51,045 nucleotides of DNA from Paramacrobiotus richtersi (taxonomy: Eukaryota > Tardigrada > Eutardigrada > Parachela > Macrobiotidae), in contig JAQGAU010000039.1 of assembly GCA_034698045.1 (NCBI GenBank), positions 1-51,045 on the forward strand. The letters run 5' to 3'. The notes beneath the pieces are model-generated. The model did no database searches, was not told the origin of the DNA, and saw only the letters and a program-made list of their open reading frames with translations. The translations under genes were made by a program, and so were the position numbers. Below are positions 11,755-24,109 of the stretch, piece after piece. Each line of letters begins with the position of its first letter. Position 1 is the stretch's first letter.

Positions 11755-14700
11755 CTACAGATGTTGACTGTAATGAGTAGAATTGAACCATGCAGTAAGG
11801 AGAATGTCCTGGTCTCTACCAGGCTTGTAAAGCGGCTGCGGCTTAACACCGAAACAATTAAACCCGGTTTTATAGAGGGTAGTGTTGGTACCCGGCTTAG
11901 GAATCACAACTCCGTATTTCTCGATATCTGCAGCTGAACTGCAGGCTGGTGTGCCGCTGATTTCGAGAGCCACTTGCTGAGAACACGAGCGACTCGGATA
12001 GGCAATGGTTTCCATTACGTGGCCAATAAAACACCAACTGGCGCCGTTTGAAAAGGCCAATCGAAGTTGCTTTATCGTTGCTAGCGACGCGTCGTAATAA
12101 TCCTTACAGATAGCCATCGCGTCGGTTTTGATATAACCCGATGACGGATTCTTGGTGCGTACGTAAAATACTTCCTGGTTCCGAGAGTTGTGAATCACGT
12201 TGAGGTTTGATTTGAGCACACCATGAACTTTTGCCACTCTGATTTGAGTCGACTCAATGTTCGTCTTTTGCCGCAGTTCCGCTAAATTAGCACGTTTTAA
12301 ATCGGTCGATTTGGGGATGATTTTATCCCCAACCACGACAACCTTATTCTTTTTCATACGGTCCTGGTAGTTGTCTGATGAGCCTCCGTTTGAAGTTGAC
12401 GACGACGATTGACTACCCTCACAGTGCTTGACACTCGTTCCTCCGACGCCAGGGATCTGAGCACCCACACTTCCACATTCTTCTTTTGACTGCGACTGTG
12501 CCTGACTTTGTTGAAACGCTGACTGTTCGGTTTTTGACATTTTATTGTACTCATCTTGGAGTTCTTTTGCTACTCTATCAGGTCTCGCGTTCTCATCACT
12601 CCAAAAGGTGGAATTCCACATTCCAAGCGAAAATGCTGCCGATTCCACAGCTTGAAAATTCAGCGCTGCATCGATTAGGTTTACTATTGTAGGCATGTTC
12701 TCCCTAGTCAGAAATTCAGCATCGGTCACTTCTGAAGCCATAACATTACTCATCACCTCGAGCTGGATTTTCTTCGCATCGCTCGCGCCAAGGTAGGCAT
12801 AATCTTTATCCTTGTAGCGCTGATTAAGTTCGGTATACATCTGAGAGTTTTGTATGTTTTCCACAGTGACTCGCAAACGACGTGCTGCAGTTTTCTGGGT
12901 CTCCAGGGTATACTGGACGTCCAGATTCGCAGCGAAATGTTTCGGGTGGTTGCGTATGTTAAAGGCTACACTTTCACAGGTGGTGAGCGAAGTGCAAAGC
13001 ACTCTGAAGTCAAGCTCAGAAGGCTGCTTTGCGTATGATTTCCACATACTGTCCACCTCAAAGTTTGTGTCCATGTCACTGCTTGGGAGGATTCTGATTT
13101 CCTCCACCGGAATCACACGTAGTTCCTTAACTTGCACATTCAGAAGGCTCTCCAGCTCCCGGCGTAGATATGCGATAATTGCTCTTGAATACATAATAAC
13201 ACTGAAACGGGTCTCAAGTCGCCTGTCGAACACATTCGGAACCGTTACTGCGGAAGACTCATTGATTATAAGTGCAGGTGCGAAGTAGAATTCTCCATCA
13301 GCAGCATCAACAAGTCTTCTATAAATAAGTATGCGGATACCCTGGTACGGGATTGATGTTACCGCAGTCCGCGAAATTTGGTAACGCCCCCAAGAACCAG
13401 CAACGGCACCATCTTCCACTGATCCAACACCTGTTATAAAATGTGATGCGTTATTTACATACTAATATCAACTATGCGTATTCAGTAGAAAAATCAGTTG
13501 CAAGACTGATGTCAGCGATTTTCGGGTGATAACGGGTTAGTGTCATGATAACTTTTCAACATGCGACTGCAACACTGGACCCTCTGACGGCCTTACCAGA
13601 AAGCAACAGAGAGCAGTAGTTGCTCTAGCTTGCTCCATATCTGTAGCGGTAGCTATGTGAAATATTTTAAGTAAGTTAGTGAAAAACAAGCAGCTACAAA
13701 CCCACGCGCCAAAAGGAAAAGAATTCTGACTATTATGGGATTGAGTGGTAAAACCAAAACGTCGAAGAAACAGCATGCGTGCAATTTTTATTGCGCTGCG
13801 GAAAATCTGGTCTTTATCTGTCCGAAAATATATGTACAGTGTACACATGGCAGATGATATAACCTCCAAATCTTCACTGCGATTGTTAAATAGTGCGGTT
13901 CACATACTGCAGGAAATTAAAAGAAACGTTTCTCAGCCGTACCTGAGCGTTTAATCCCGTTTCGCGTGCTCGTTCCGTTCCTAAGGTCATCTGCAAAAAG
14001 TAGTTTCAGTCAGATAAGGATGCTTACTGCAGTAGTTATTCTGGCGCCAACTTCGTCGTATCACATTCCCATTAAAGGATGCTTATACGTGCTTCAGATG
14101 ACTTCACCACATATCTGTATTCGTCTTTAGCGAACATGCGACTTTCACCCTACTAATCTTCGTGCAGATCCAAGACGAAAGGCCAAGTTCGTACAATCTG
14201 TGTTCGCTGAATTGACGCAGAAGAACGCACCAGTTCTGAGATCTCGTGAGCAGATAGGTATAATTATTGTTCAGCAGACGATTGAGCGTTTATAAGCAAC
14301 GTCCACTGGACATAACTGGTACTTCGACAGTGGCTGCAGGATATGGCACATAATTTACGGGTCACGGGATATTGCAGCTATGCCAAAGCACTGGGCGCGC
14401 GGGTGCAATATTCCGTGATCCTTAAATTATGTGCCATATCCTGCAGCCACTGTCGAAGTACAAAAGAAATAGCCAATAACAATTTCGCATCGACGATTAT
14501 TGTCACGCTGAATTATTCAACTGTTAAGCTATTTACGGACAGTAACGGACTTGCGATAATCCACAGAAAATACAGCAGGAAAAGTAGCATCTACGTAAGG
14601 CATGTACTCTGTATTTACCAGAGTTCGACAGCGTGATAATGATCTCGCGTGCGCACTAAAAAGTTTCACGGGTTCCGAAGAATCCAAGTGAATCTAATTA

Positions 14701-15419
14701 AGAGTTTTGTTTATACGCTTCGAAAAAAAATTCGGTTGTTAACTTATTGAGGGGACTGTTCTCTGTTAATGAAAACAATTCTTGCGAATTGCGCTGTCAA
14801 AGTCTCTTCAGCAGCACGATTTGTGCGAAATGCTTTTTGGGAGTTTTTATTTGAAGGGGTTGAGAAATTCTATACTTCGAACTGATTCAGCGTTGGTCAG
14901 GTCTGAATTAATGCGTCGAACGGTAGTCAACTTGCTGTCATGATTGCTGGGATTCTTATCTTGATTCAAGAGCGCGTTCGACAAGCGCACAGGTGACTGG
15001 TAAGGATTACTGCAGTATTTGCTTGTAAAGCTGACTATCTCTGGACGCATAAACTAAAACCTGACTAACGTTAGATAAAGTCGAATTATACGCCATAACT
15101 GTCTCCATATTTTACCAGTCCCACAAACCTACGTTTCTGAAGTGTCTAGGCTGGATCTATCAAGTCTTTTCAATATGGCAAACCGCTTCTCACCTGACAA
15201 ACTGTCGCTATCCGGGCATGTCGGATTCATCATAAGTACGCCGGACAAAATAAGGATTATCACCATTGAAAAGAGAAGACCCGCATAGGCTACTGCCTCA
15301 TAAAATATACCTGGCGTTCGCGGGACCGACTGTCCGTCTGACTGGTCTTTCTGGTAAATCTGTATAATGTTCACCTCGTTTTTCCCCAAGGCTGACAGGG
15401 CCTTCTTAAAGAAAGCCAT
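11755..15419 (-). CDS. Type II membrane protein A1 with C-terminal Link-like domain, 633 aa
   Basis: Model on the minus strand: exon 1 15419-15194 (226 nt), exon 2 13430-11755 (1676 nt), joined in phase 1 (ttgtcag|gtgag donor, ataacag acceptor), total 1902 nt. Exon 1 encodes a cytoplasmic tail of about 42 residues and one membrane span (about 43-64, rich in I, L, V), then a short stem, so the bulk is extracellular. Residues about 80-380 form an ectodomain shared with A2 and A3, with the hallmark FWSDENARPD; I do not recognise it. A Ser/Gly/Gln-rich linker follows. Residues about 495-604 match the Link (hyaluronan-binding, C-type-lectin-like) pattern: EVFYVRT, then C, SLATIKQL, AF, GASWC, GH, AYP, C, and a late FNCFGVKP. 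Hyaluronan or another glycan as ligand is inference. Intron 1 (1763 bases) carries a foldback repeat. Confidence 0.78.
14319..14461. repeat. Foldback repeat with 58-bp arms inside intron 1 of A1
   Basis: Arms 14319-14376 and 14404-14461 are inverted copies matching at 55 of 58 positions, around a 27-base GC-rich spacer. The outer ends read gtacttcgac and gtcgaagtac. The high arm identity means it is young or kept similar by conversion. No clear target-site duplication flanks it. It could be a miniature foldback transposon or an inverted duplication; in the A1 pre-mRNA it would form a stable hairpin. Confidence 0.85.
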
Positions 15420-16331
15420 TGGTGTTGCAGAGCTGGGGAAAACTGCTGGTGCAAATCGACAATTAGAAAAGGCTAAATACTACATATCAGTTGGCTTTAG
15501 GACGTATGTTCTGCGGCCATTGAAATCGGAAGCCCGACTCATGGCCTAAAGCGCCATTTCAATGCTGGTTAGACAAATTGCACGATCGCATCATGGCAAG
15601 GTTGTTTTTTTGTCATAATACAGGGCGTCATGTTGCTAAGACGTTCGGCATTTCTTGATGGACATGCTATTACTACACTCGTACATGCTATAGTACATCC
15701 TGGTAAATGTGTGAGAGACACGGTAGAACACTGAGCACGAAAATTTCTGGAGCACGATTTACTATTTTACTGAGTCAGAAGACTCAGAACCGTACAAGAC
15801 CCAAGTCAATTCTCAAAAGTTCTTCTCGAGTTAGATGCATTATTCATGTGAATGTTGACGTATATATCCCAGTTGAGCTCTCACTGATCAGAGGAATGAC
15901 AACTTCACAACGGGATAGCTAAATTACAGTATTATGCAGCGCTCGCAGTAGCTTTATCCACCAGTGTGATACTGTGCATGAGTAAGTAACTATTGTGGCA
16001 CATAGAGACTGCCGTAAGCTAGCAACCGTATGAGGCGTCGGAAAGGGCTATCTTGCGTTTTGTCGGCGGTAACAAAACAGTGAGCCGTACTACAAACACT
16101 TGCTGTAAAATCAAGACTTTCGAGATTTATATTGTGGGTACTAATTCCCAAACACATTGCACACGTCAGCCCAGGCTCCACTTCCTCGATCTGTACTATT
16201 TCCTCTCCTTATACTTCTAATAATTTTGTCACGAATCTTCCCTGCGGGGACTTTCGGGTTAAGCGAGCAAAACTTTGCACACACGAGATTCTGGATTTGA
16301 AAAACAGTCGGATAGCGTGAAATACGAATCC

Positions 16332-18489
16332 ATGCAAATACATCCAGTTGTATGGATCCTGACAAACATAATAGCAGCAGCATATACCGAGGTAGCTAAG
16401 GGTGCCACAAGTATCTACGCACAAAAGTTACCGGCTGATGCCATTACGACAAACCATGGACAAAACGGCGCCTACGGCCAATATCAGATTCAGGGACTTA
16501 TGGGTAAGTCGTGATTCTTTTGAGATAAGCGCTGGTCAAGAGTTCTGCAGCTGGATAGCTTGGCAGTCTGGAGGAAAGCCAGTCGGAATTTTGTGGGTAA
16601 TCCCAGGAGGTATTTGAGCTACAGGATTCCGGTGGGAGTTGCTACTGATACAGTTCAGCTAGCAAAGAATCCATACATTCCCACATAATGAGCGGAAATA
16701 ACTATAATGTTTGGGAATCAAATAAGTTTTTTTTGTTGAAATTTATACGTGGAGGCTATGCGCACACCCTTTTGACTAGGTATATCCTTTGTCACTCAAT
16801 ACTCTTTGGCTAGGCATACGCTCTTCGTTGTACATTATCTGACGGGACCGAGATTAAGAAATCGTTTTCAGGATGTGCTAAAAAGTAGAGTTTTCAGCTT
16901 GCAGCATCCTTGTTCCTTTCGACCTGCCAGTTCTACTGTTTCCATTATAATTTATACCTGCTGTACATTCACGGGAGCATAAAAAATACAGCCGTACTTT
17001 GCTTTTGCTTTGTTTGACCTGCATAATTGTTCTTTGAAATCTTCTTTCCTGTATCGAATTTGCGCCGCCGGAACTTTTTAAATAGCAATCTGACCGCAAG
17101 GAAGCCAATCGACGACGTTGTTTCATTTCAAACCTGTTCTAGAACGACTGTGAGCAGTCTGTTGGACCGTGTCCAGGAATCGTTCTCAGCCCATTTGCAC
17201 TGGATCCTTGATGACTCTTTTTCTTCCAAAGAAAAAAGCCAAACAGTTTCTGTTTTTCCATCATTCGGAAATTTGATCCCATAATCTGCAAAATCCAGTG
17301 TAAAACATATTTACAATACAATGAACGGTCTGCGCGTAGTAAGACGTTACAAAATAAAACGGTGTGTGCATAGTCAAAAGTGTGTGACAGGGTGTGGACA
17401 CTGGACACGCTCTTCACCATACTAATATCTTGATGCGCTAGGTCCAGCCTTCTAGGCACACATACTTCAAACGCGCGAAAATTTTCGGTGTTTCATCGCA
17501 GAGTCTGTGTAACATCCCGCTGCTGCGAGCGCTAAGCGCTGTTATAGCCTTTTGACCACAATACTGTACTGCAAACCTTATCCTGAGCAAAACCAACTGA
17601 CAACACATGTGATTCACCTTCTTAAAAATACGCGGAAAATCGTCAGGACGTTCAGAGACGGACGTTTAAAGTGAAGTATTGCTAGGAACAGCAGTTGCTT
17701 ATGACGGTCCGCAACTCGTAAGTAATGCTCCGTGGTTTTTCTATAGATGAACGGATCAAAGTTAATGGCAGGAAAGATTTCGACGACTCGTTTTGTGCTT
17801 TCGAAGTAAAACACGAGAATTATGTCCCAGTTGTTGGAGGATTGACACTTTGTCGCTGCGAGTCAATCTATTACAACATGGGCGCTACCAAGCATTTCTT
17901 GCAAGTGAAAGTGCACGAGTATCAAGCAACGAATTCTGCTCAATGGCAGGAAGGAGAGTGGACTGATGTAGGAACTGTTTTTATTGAAGACACTGTGTGT
18001 TCACCTGGGCCATGTTGTAAAAAAGGCCTGGATCCTCCATTGCCTCCGCCTGGGTATGTTCGGGTTACACCAACAACAACAACTACAACCGCACCTACAA
18101 CAACCAGCGGAGACCGTTTACCAGCTAAGGAACCTGACAGTAAGTGTCCTTTTTGACTTGATAAACAAAAGAGCCAGCACTCTACATCTGAAGACATGGC
18201 TCATAACCTCAAGTGTGCTTAAACAGCTGGCTCTCTTGGGTCTGTGCCCGGTGGACCGGGTGGAAAAAAACCCGGACCCGCACCGGCAAACGATACAAGT
18301 GTGGTGGACGCAGCGGGATCCTCAGACGGTCTTGGCAAGCAAACAACAGTTCCGCCAAAACGTACGGTTCCTGTTAGTTTTACGAGCTTATGTGGCGTAC
18401 CATCGATTAATATCATATTATTTACAGCTACGCGTCCGGAATTCATCGTCGGAGTCGTATTCTGCACTTTGGTACGTAATGCACGCTAG
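16332..18489 (+). CDS. Secreted or anchored Cys/Thr-rich protein, 3 exons, about 275 aa
   Basis: Model: exons 16332-16503, 17747-18139 and 18227-18489, total 828 nt, both introns phase 1 (atgg|gtaagt donor, tctatag acceptor, gaca|gtaagt donor, aaacag acceptor). Exon 1 encodes a signal peptide (MQIHPVVWILTNIIAAAY) and a short Gln/Gly-rich stretch. Exon 2 encodes about 95 residues with five or six cysteines (SFCAF, LCRCES, VCSPGPCCKK), then a proline run and a threonine-rich segment likely to be O-glycosylated. Exon 3 gives a Gly/Pro/Lys stretch and ends in a hydrophobic segment (FIVGVVFCTLV) that may be a GPI signal or weak anchor. I do not recognise the cysteine domain. A further small phase-1 exon in the 1.2-kb first intron cannot be excluded. 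It shares intron phase with the Ly6-like and Link-like genes. Confidence 0.6.
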
Positions 18490-19265
18490 TCCGATCCAGA
18501 GTTTCGTTGCACGGCCCGTGACGGCCGGATTACATGTGGGTGATGCTGCGACATGATTTTCATCCAAGCTAATCAGCACTCATCTTAAGACTATTCGCCG
18601 GTGAAACTGATCAGTAATATAATAATAATAAGGAGTTTATTGTTTGTCGGCACGGGACGAAGTCCCATCACGGCGTCGGACATACGTGACAATTTTAACA
18701 AGAATGAGAACGCGAGCGGGCAATAGAGTAGTAAAGTACGAAGTACGAGTAGAAGCAAGGGACTGCATTCGGCTGTGCACAACGCAGCCGATGCTTGTCT
18801 ATCCGTACTTCGACCTGGTCCAACGTTAGTCAGGTTTGAGCATACGAGTCCAAATGTAGTCAACTGTCTTCTCACATGGGCAGCGCGTTCTTAAATATCC
18901 AGATGAAAATCCTTGCAGATCACGGGCAGTGAGTTGACTATCGTTGAACGCGTACGGGTATACTCAAACCTGTCAAACGTTGGACAAGTCGAAGATTCGA
19001 AGTACACGAGTGTGCTGAACTTCTAACCTGATTCACCTAAAAGGCAATGTGAATGCAAGTTTGCGGATGCACGCGCTGATCGGTAGTCAAAGATCTTAAG
19101 CATGCCACTATGGATAGGCACTGTGTATCTGCTTACTTACCTAATATACCTTGTACATCTGCGTTTCAGGTGTACTTTAGATTAGTGAAGCAACGTGGTA
19201 AAAATGCAGCTTACTGTGCTCAACTGCAGCATAGTGCCATGTAGCATTAATAACACAATTTCCTG

Positions 19266-19439
19266 ATGAACAAACTCTTTGTTTACGCATTTTTCGCATT
19301 GTCCATATTTGACTTTTTGTTACAGTCATTGGCGACCATGATTGGCATTCTTATGCTGATGACTTTCCGGATACGGTCACAGTATGGTGCTGTCAAAGCA
19401 ACCCACGAAGTCACTCAGGATGCTCCTGTTAACACTTGA
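19266..19439 (+). CDS. Possible small membrane protein of 57 aa, or a terminal exon
   Basis: An ATG at 19266 opens 57 codons with two hydrophobic segments (MNKLFVYAFFALSIF and MIGILMLMTF). The same DNA also contains a strong acceptor (ttttgttacag, exon from 19325) that would start a different frame ending in a cysteine-rich C terminus (WCCQSN, GCSC) and a stop. Only one reading is likely to be used, and neither is confirmed. No partner exon is evident. Confidence 0.25.
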   Translation: MNKLFVYAFFALSIFDFLLQSLATMIGILMLMTFRIRSQYGAVKATHEVTQDAPVNT

Positions 19440-19749
19440 CACAAACGCACTCTCGGAAAGTGTTTTACTACAGTTATAGTAACTAATGCTATTCTGTCAG
19501 AAAACAAATTTTTTTTTGCTCTGGAATGTTACTACTTTTATCGGCTTTCGTTTACACGGCATTTTTTCAAAAAGTGTTGTTTTCCGTACGGATATTAATT
19601 TTGCCAGCCTTTGTCACGTTCTTCCGCGAAAACAGTTGCTGTTTGAAAACGTGATCACCAACGATCACAGCGTTGCCCAGTTTGAGTTTTCTGCTGCGCG
19701 TGGCCAGTAGCCGCGTCTGCGAGGTACGGTAAAGACGCTCATCTGTTTC

Positions 19750-19755
19750 TTTATT
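19750..19755 (-). terminator. Candidate polyA signal for A2
   Basis: AATAAA on the minus strand, about 117 bases beyond the A2 stop codon, a usual position for a cleavage signal. Confidence 0.45.
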
Positions 19756-19871
19756 CTGCGCGGACAAATGGCTGACGAAGAAACCACGTACCAAGATTTT
19801 GCAGCATTGTATTTTGCAACCGTAAATGTGACCCTTCAGTTGCAGAAGGTATCGCAGAGCTGGGATTTTTG

Positions 19872-21775
19872 TTATACATGGTATTGGCTGTACAACCCGG
19901 TATTAAACTTTAACACAGAAAGCGGTCTTCCTCGAAAGGTGTAGTTGCTGCTTGGTAGTGGCTTCCCTCCCCAGCAGTTAGCTCCAAATTGCCATGTTTC
20001 TACAAGCTGTTCATTTCCGTTTCCCGCTTTATACATGTAGGTGTTTTTCGTGACAAATGGCTGACCACAGTCGATGGTTTCATACTGAAATGGTATCAAA
20101 GTGGCATTGTTCGGCCCCTTCTTTTTCCCATAACAGACTGCTCCAGGATATCCAACAAATCCAGCGTCCAAGTGGCCAGATGAGCACCATTCGGCGCCGT
20201 TCAACCATGCCTCCTCGAGCTGCCGCACAGACGCCAGTTGTCCACCAAGCTGAATGCAAACATCTTTAGCGTCTTTTTTAAAGAAATATGGATTCGCGCC
20301 AGCTCCGAGAACATGGTACACTTCACGGGACCCAATACTGCGCACACCAGGCTGTCTGATCACCTTGATCTGATCCATTATCTGGGATGTCGCCCTAGAA
20401 ATCCGCAGTTGTGATGTCGACAGTGTTGTACCTGCTGTAACGCTGCCGGTGTTCACTCGTCTGAGGTCCTGCTCTTTTGGGATGTATGCCTCTCCACTCC
20501 ATTCAGATGCCTGACTTGCCTCCTTGGCTAGGCTTTTGAAATTTTCACCTTGACTAGAAGATGAGCTTCCCTGAGTTTCCTGACTTGAATGACCAACTGA
20601 ACCACCACCCACTCCTGCTATCTCTAACGAGACTTCTGTCGACTGGCTTTTCCCTTTCTCCGTTGCGACTGCTTGGTTGAACGTCTTCCTGTCGTCGTCC
20701 TGCATCTTACTAACCGCTTCGTTAACCCGATCGGTGACCTTATCTGGCCGAGCGTTTTCATCTTTCCAAAATGTAGACGACCATTGCTCTTTGTCAAAAT
20801 TTTTATCTCTTGATGATGTCGCTGTAAAATCGAGAGCTTTGGTAATCAGTGCCATCAGAGTAGGCGAACTCTCATCGCTGACAAAATCTTCATCCTGTAC
20901 TTCCGTCGCCAGAATGTTGTTTGCGATCTCGTTCTGCATCTTGTTAGCGTCATCGGCCGTTAAATATATAGGGTTTTTGTTAGGTAAACGCTGTTTTAAC
21001 TCGGAAAACATGGACGACTGCTGGACGTGCTCCGCTTTAACGGTAATTCTTTTGCCCACACTGCTCTGTCCTTCCAGGCTGTAGTACACCCGTAGATCAT
21101 CCGTGAACTGATGAGGATCGTCCTGGATTTTTTTCACGAGATCCAAGCAGATCTCTTTTGATGTGCAGGTGATGCGGAATGTATGGACTGTGGGTTGACT
21201 GGAATAGGATGCCCAGCGGTTCATGATGGCCAGTGCTTTATTTGGACCTGTAGCTTTTATCCGAATACCTTCCACCGGGATCATATTCAAAAGGTAGCGG
21301 ATATTTCCCACCTTTTCGTCTAACTTTGCTCGTATATGGTTCTCGTACTCGTCGTTCCACAGCATTACGGGTACAACAACTTCGTATTCTAAGGTAAACG
21401 GATTATAAACAGCGTTAATCCCATCAATGTCCAAAATCAGAGCTGGCTGGTAAAAGTAGCGCGGTAGACCGTCGGTGAAATTTTGTTGGTTGGCGCCTGG
21501 TTGCTGTTGGTAGATCAGGACCTGATGGTTTAGGTATGGAATCGTGGTAAAGTAGGTATGCGCCACCTGATAGCGCCCCCACGCCAATGCCTCCAGTTTA
21601 CCGCTTTCAGATGGCAACGGTGTAGTAGTTTCTGTCTTGTTCACAGTAGAATTGGTGGAAATACCGGTAGTGGTAGTCGAAGGAGCTAACTGCCGTTCTG
21701 CAGCCGGATATTCTGGAGCATTATACTGCTGGTCATCGAAGGCACGGCTTTCAGATTCACGATTTTGTTGTCCAC
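19872..21775 (-). CDS. Link-like ectodomain protein A2 (main exon; first exon not settled)
   Basis: The main exon runs from a good acceptor (ctgctttcag) at 21775 to the stop at 19872, 634 codons including the stop, entered in phase 1. It starts with a Gln/Glu-rich stretch and a Thr/Ser-rich stem, then the ectodomain shared with A1 and A3 (LAWGRYQVAHT near its start, FWKDENARPD later), a Ser/Gln-rich linker, and a C-terminal Link-like domain (EVYHVLG, VCIQLGG, LASVRQLEEAW, GAEWC, GH, GYPG, ANCWGGKP). By analogy with A1 and A3 a first exon with a cytoplasmic tail and membrane span is expected upstream. Two candidates exist: 24275-24110, whose charge pattern is wrong for a type II anchor, and 31973-31823, with the right charges but beyond A3. 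Either way the domain content is clear. Confidence 0.8.
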
Positions 21776-22781
21776 CTGAAAGCAGTATGAGTTACTATAG
21801 TGCAGTTGATATTGGACACCTCCACCAGCGACACCAGGTTTTACTGTTCACAACCACGAGAAACGCTTTGCTGGCTTGGCCTGTAGCCTGTAGGTCTAAG
21901 TATGTTAATTTTGTTGTCAAAGGTCACGCAACCGATTGAGCGCGAATCTCGAAAAGACTGAAACACCGAGATTGCCGGGTTCCTTGTTAATAGATGCAAA
22001 CAAAATAGCTTGGGGGTTCGAAGCTTTTAATGAACAATTACATCGGCAATGTTCATTCCGTTAACGTAAAAGACCCAGGGGACTGGACCCGAAATTCCGA
22101 TTCGTTATATTACACTGTGGATGCACATACTGTTTACCATCGGCACATGTATATTATGAATGCTAGCGCTGCGCAGGGGCGCCTAGCCGAATGGTGCGAG
22201 ATTCTGCCACGCGTAAATTACCTGTAAGCTTCAGCTGACATTATTGAAGTGAAACAAGACGTACTAAATACACATACTGGAGGTGAAGCCGATACCTAAC
22301 TGCGGACAGCATATTCCAGAAGCACAAAAATCTTTATTTTATCATGTTATCTAGCGCCAGTTTTCGGTAATAATGTGTGGTTTTTCAGCAAAGGCTAAGT
22401 TCGCAACTTAGCACTCGTATCTGCCTCCGACTCACCATTGCTGCTGAAACTAATGGAAGCCGAGTTCGTGATCGCGATCTGTATCCATAGTATCACTAGC
22501 ACCTCAAAAAACATGGACAATCTTTCGATAGCCATGAAGCGTAGGAAATATTACATAAAGTGACATGAGATGATACTACATCGGAAGATGAAAAGAACGG
22601 ACGATTGACACTAAATTACAAAAATTATTCTCTCTGCCATAACGAAGTACGTTGTATTACCGAACATGCTACATGTTGCCATAGCATTTCACGGTAGAAA
22701 ATATTCTGATCATCATCAAATGCTGGATGTACGGTATTCGGCAAAATAGTGAATAAAAATAAATAATAAAAATATACCAAA

Positions 22782-22988
22782 ATGCGGATTTCCAGGATGC
22801 TGCGCAAATCACTTCGAAAGATTCGTACATTGCACGGACCGCTTCGAAAACCGGAGCCGCCGCAGATCATCAGGAGCGAGAAAAAGAAAGGCGCTAAACC
22901 GCTACAGCGCCTCATTGATCGATACACAGTTCAGCGAGAAGCTTACGAGACCGTGAGCAGTTGGGGAAGCAAGCTAAAGTTTTCCTGA
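22782..22988 (+). CDS. Hypothetical basic protein, 68 aa
   Basis: An ATG in a good context (ccaaaatgcg) opens 68 codons rich in Arg, Lys and Pro (MRISRMLRKSLRKIR, SEKKKGAKPLQRL) ending in a stop. There is no signal peptide, membrane span or cysteine. It could be a small intracellular protein or a chance open stretch. It lies on the opposite strand in the presumed first intron of A2. No domain recognised. Confidence 0.3.
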   Translation: MRISRMLRKSLRKIRTLHGPLRKPEPPQIIRSEKKKGAKPLQRLIDRYTVQREAYETVSSWGSKLKFS

Positions 22989-23315
22989 TTTTCTGGTTGG
23001 TGTTTCTGGATAAACGCTAAGGTTGGGCGCAGAACTCGTCAATATAATCGAATTTTTCAGTCAGTGGAATTCGTGCGAGAACGAGTACGTGTGGAAATTC
23101 AGAGAGGACACAGCATCTTGATTTCGATTCTAGCTTCCTGGTTTCGATTACGTTGCCAGATTTCACCCAAGTGTATATTTAATATCTTTCGCGGATAGCC
23201 GTTCAGACATCAGCGGCTGCTCAGCCTGACTAACAATTTCTTCGAAAGTTACTCGCACCGGGCTGTAACATCTGTCTTTGTAACACGCTCCAAATACACG
23301 CAACTGCAAGAACAG

Positions 23316-23932
23316 GTACGAGGACATCGCCCATATCTGCCCCACGGTTTTACTACGGCCCATATACGCTCCACCGTGCGTCTAGTCGTTTCCCCCCAAT
23401 GCTTTGACATAGAGAAAGCACCTTCGCAACTCCACGCTCCGTGCTCTGCTTTTTCCATTTTATTCGGACTACTACCGTTGCCTCTGTTCTCCACCAAAAT
23501 TCACGAATGATGGAGCAAAAGAAAGAGTGAAATTCAAGGACTATTATGGTACCAAAGGAGCGTAACTTCGTTGTTTGCGAACAATATTACAAGCGTGTCA
23601 AAACATCATCGGTCTTCAGTCACGCTGGATGAAAACCCATTCTGTCTCAAAAAACAAGTGGTGTTCTTCAGCAGCAACAACCTTACGCTCCTTTGGCAGC
23701 ATAATAGTCTGTGAATTTTACTCTTTCATTTGCTCCATCATTTGTGTATTTTGGTGGAGAACAGACGCAACGGCAGTAGTGCGAATAAAATGGAAAAAGC
23801 AAAGCACGGAGCGTGGAGTTGCGAAGGTGCTTTCTCTATGTCAAAGCATTGGGGGGAAACGACTAGACGCACGGTGGAGCGTATATGGGCCGTAGTAAAA
23901 CCATGGGGCAGATATGGGCGATGTCCTCGTAC
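23316..23932. repeat. Long inverted repeat with 250-bp arms, 117-bp spacer
   Basis: Arms 23316-23565 and 23683-23932 are inverted copies of equal length differing at about 13 of 250 positions by eye. Differences cluster in the inner half; the outer 130 bp differ at about two. Each arm holds the same open reading stretch (starting NKMEKA, with HGAWSCEGAFS and RYGRCPRT), read outward from the spacer. Outer ends are gtacgaggac and gtcctcgtac. No clear target-site duplication is seen. It may be a foldback transposon, or a recent inverted duplication of a once-coding piece. Transcription through it would give a long hairpin RNA. Confidence 0.88.
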
Positions 23933-24109
23933 AGGAAGGATCTTTAGGCCGCAACAGCCTGCTACCAATACGACCACTGTATTAAGCAGAGGCAAAATAC
24001 CAGACTGTCATATATCAACCGTACGAAAAGGCACATGAAACCATTCCCTCGAAACCAGTCGAAAACCCTGTTGTAGGTCTAGGTCTAGAGCCGGTCCCAG
24101 TTCCCGAAC

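Noticed and set aside
22625-22927. Minus-strand open stretch with hydrophobic segments, considered as an A2 anchor exon
   Set aside because: No suitable phase-1 donor, and it is the antisense of the better plus-strand basic open stretch at 22782-22988.
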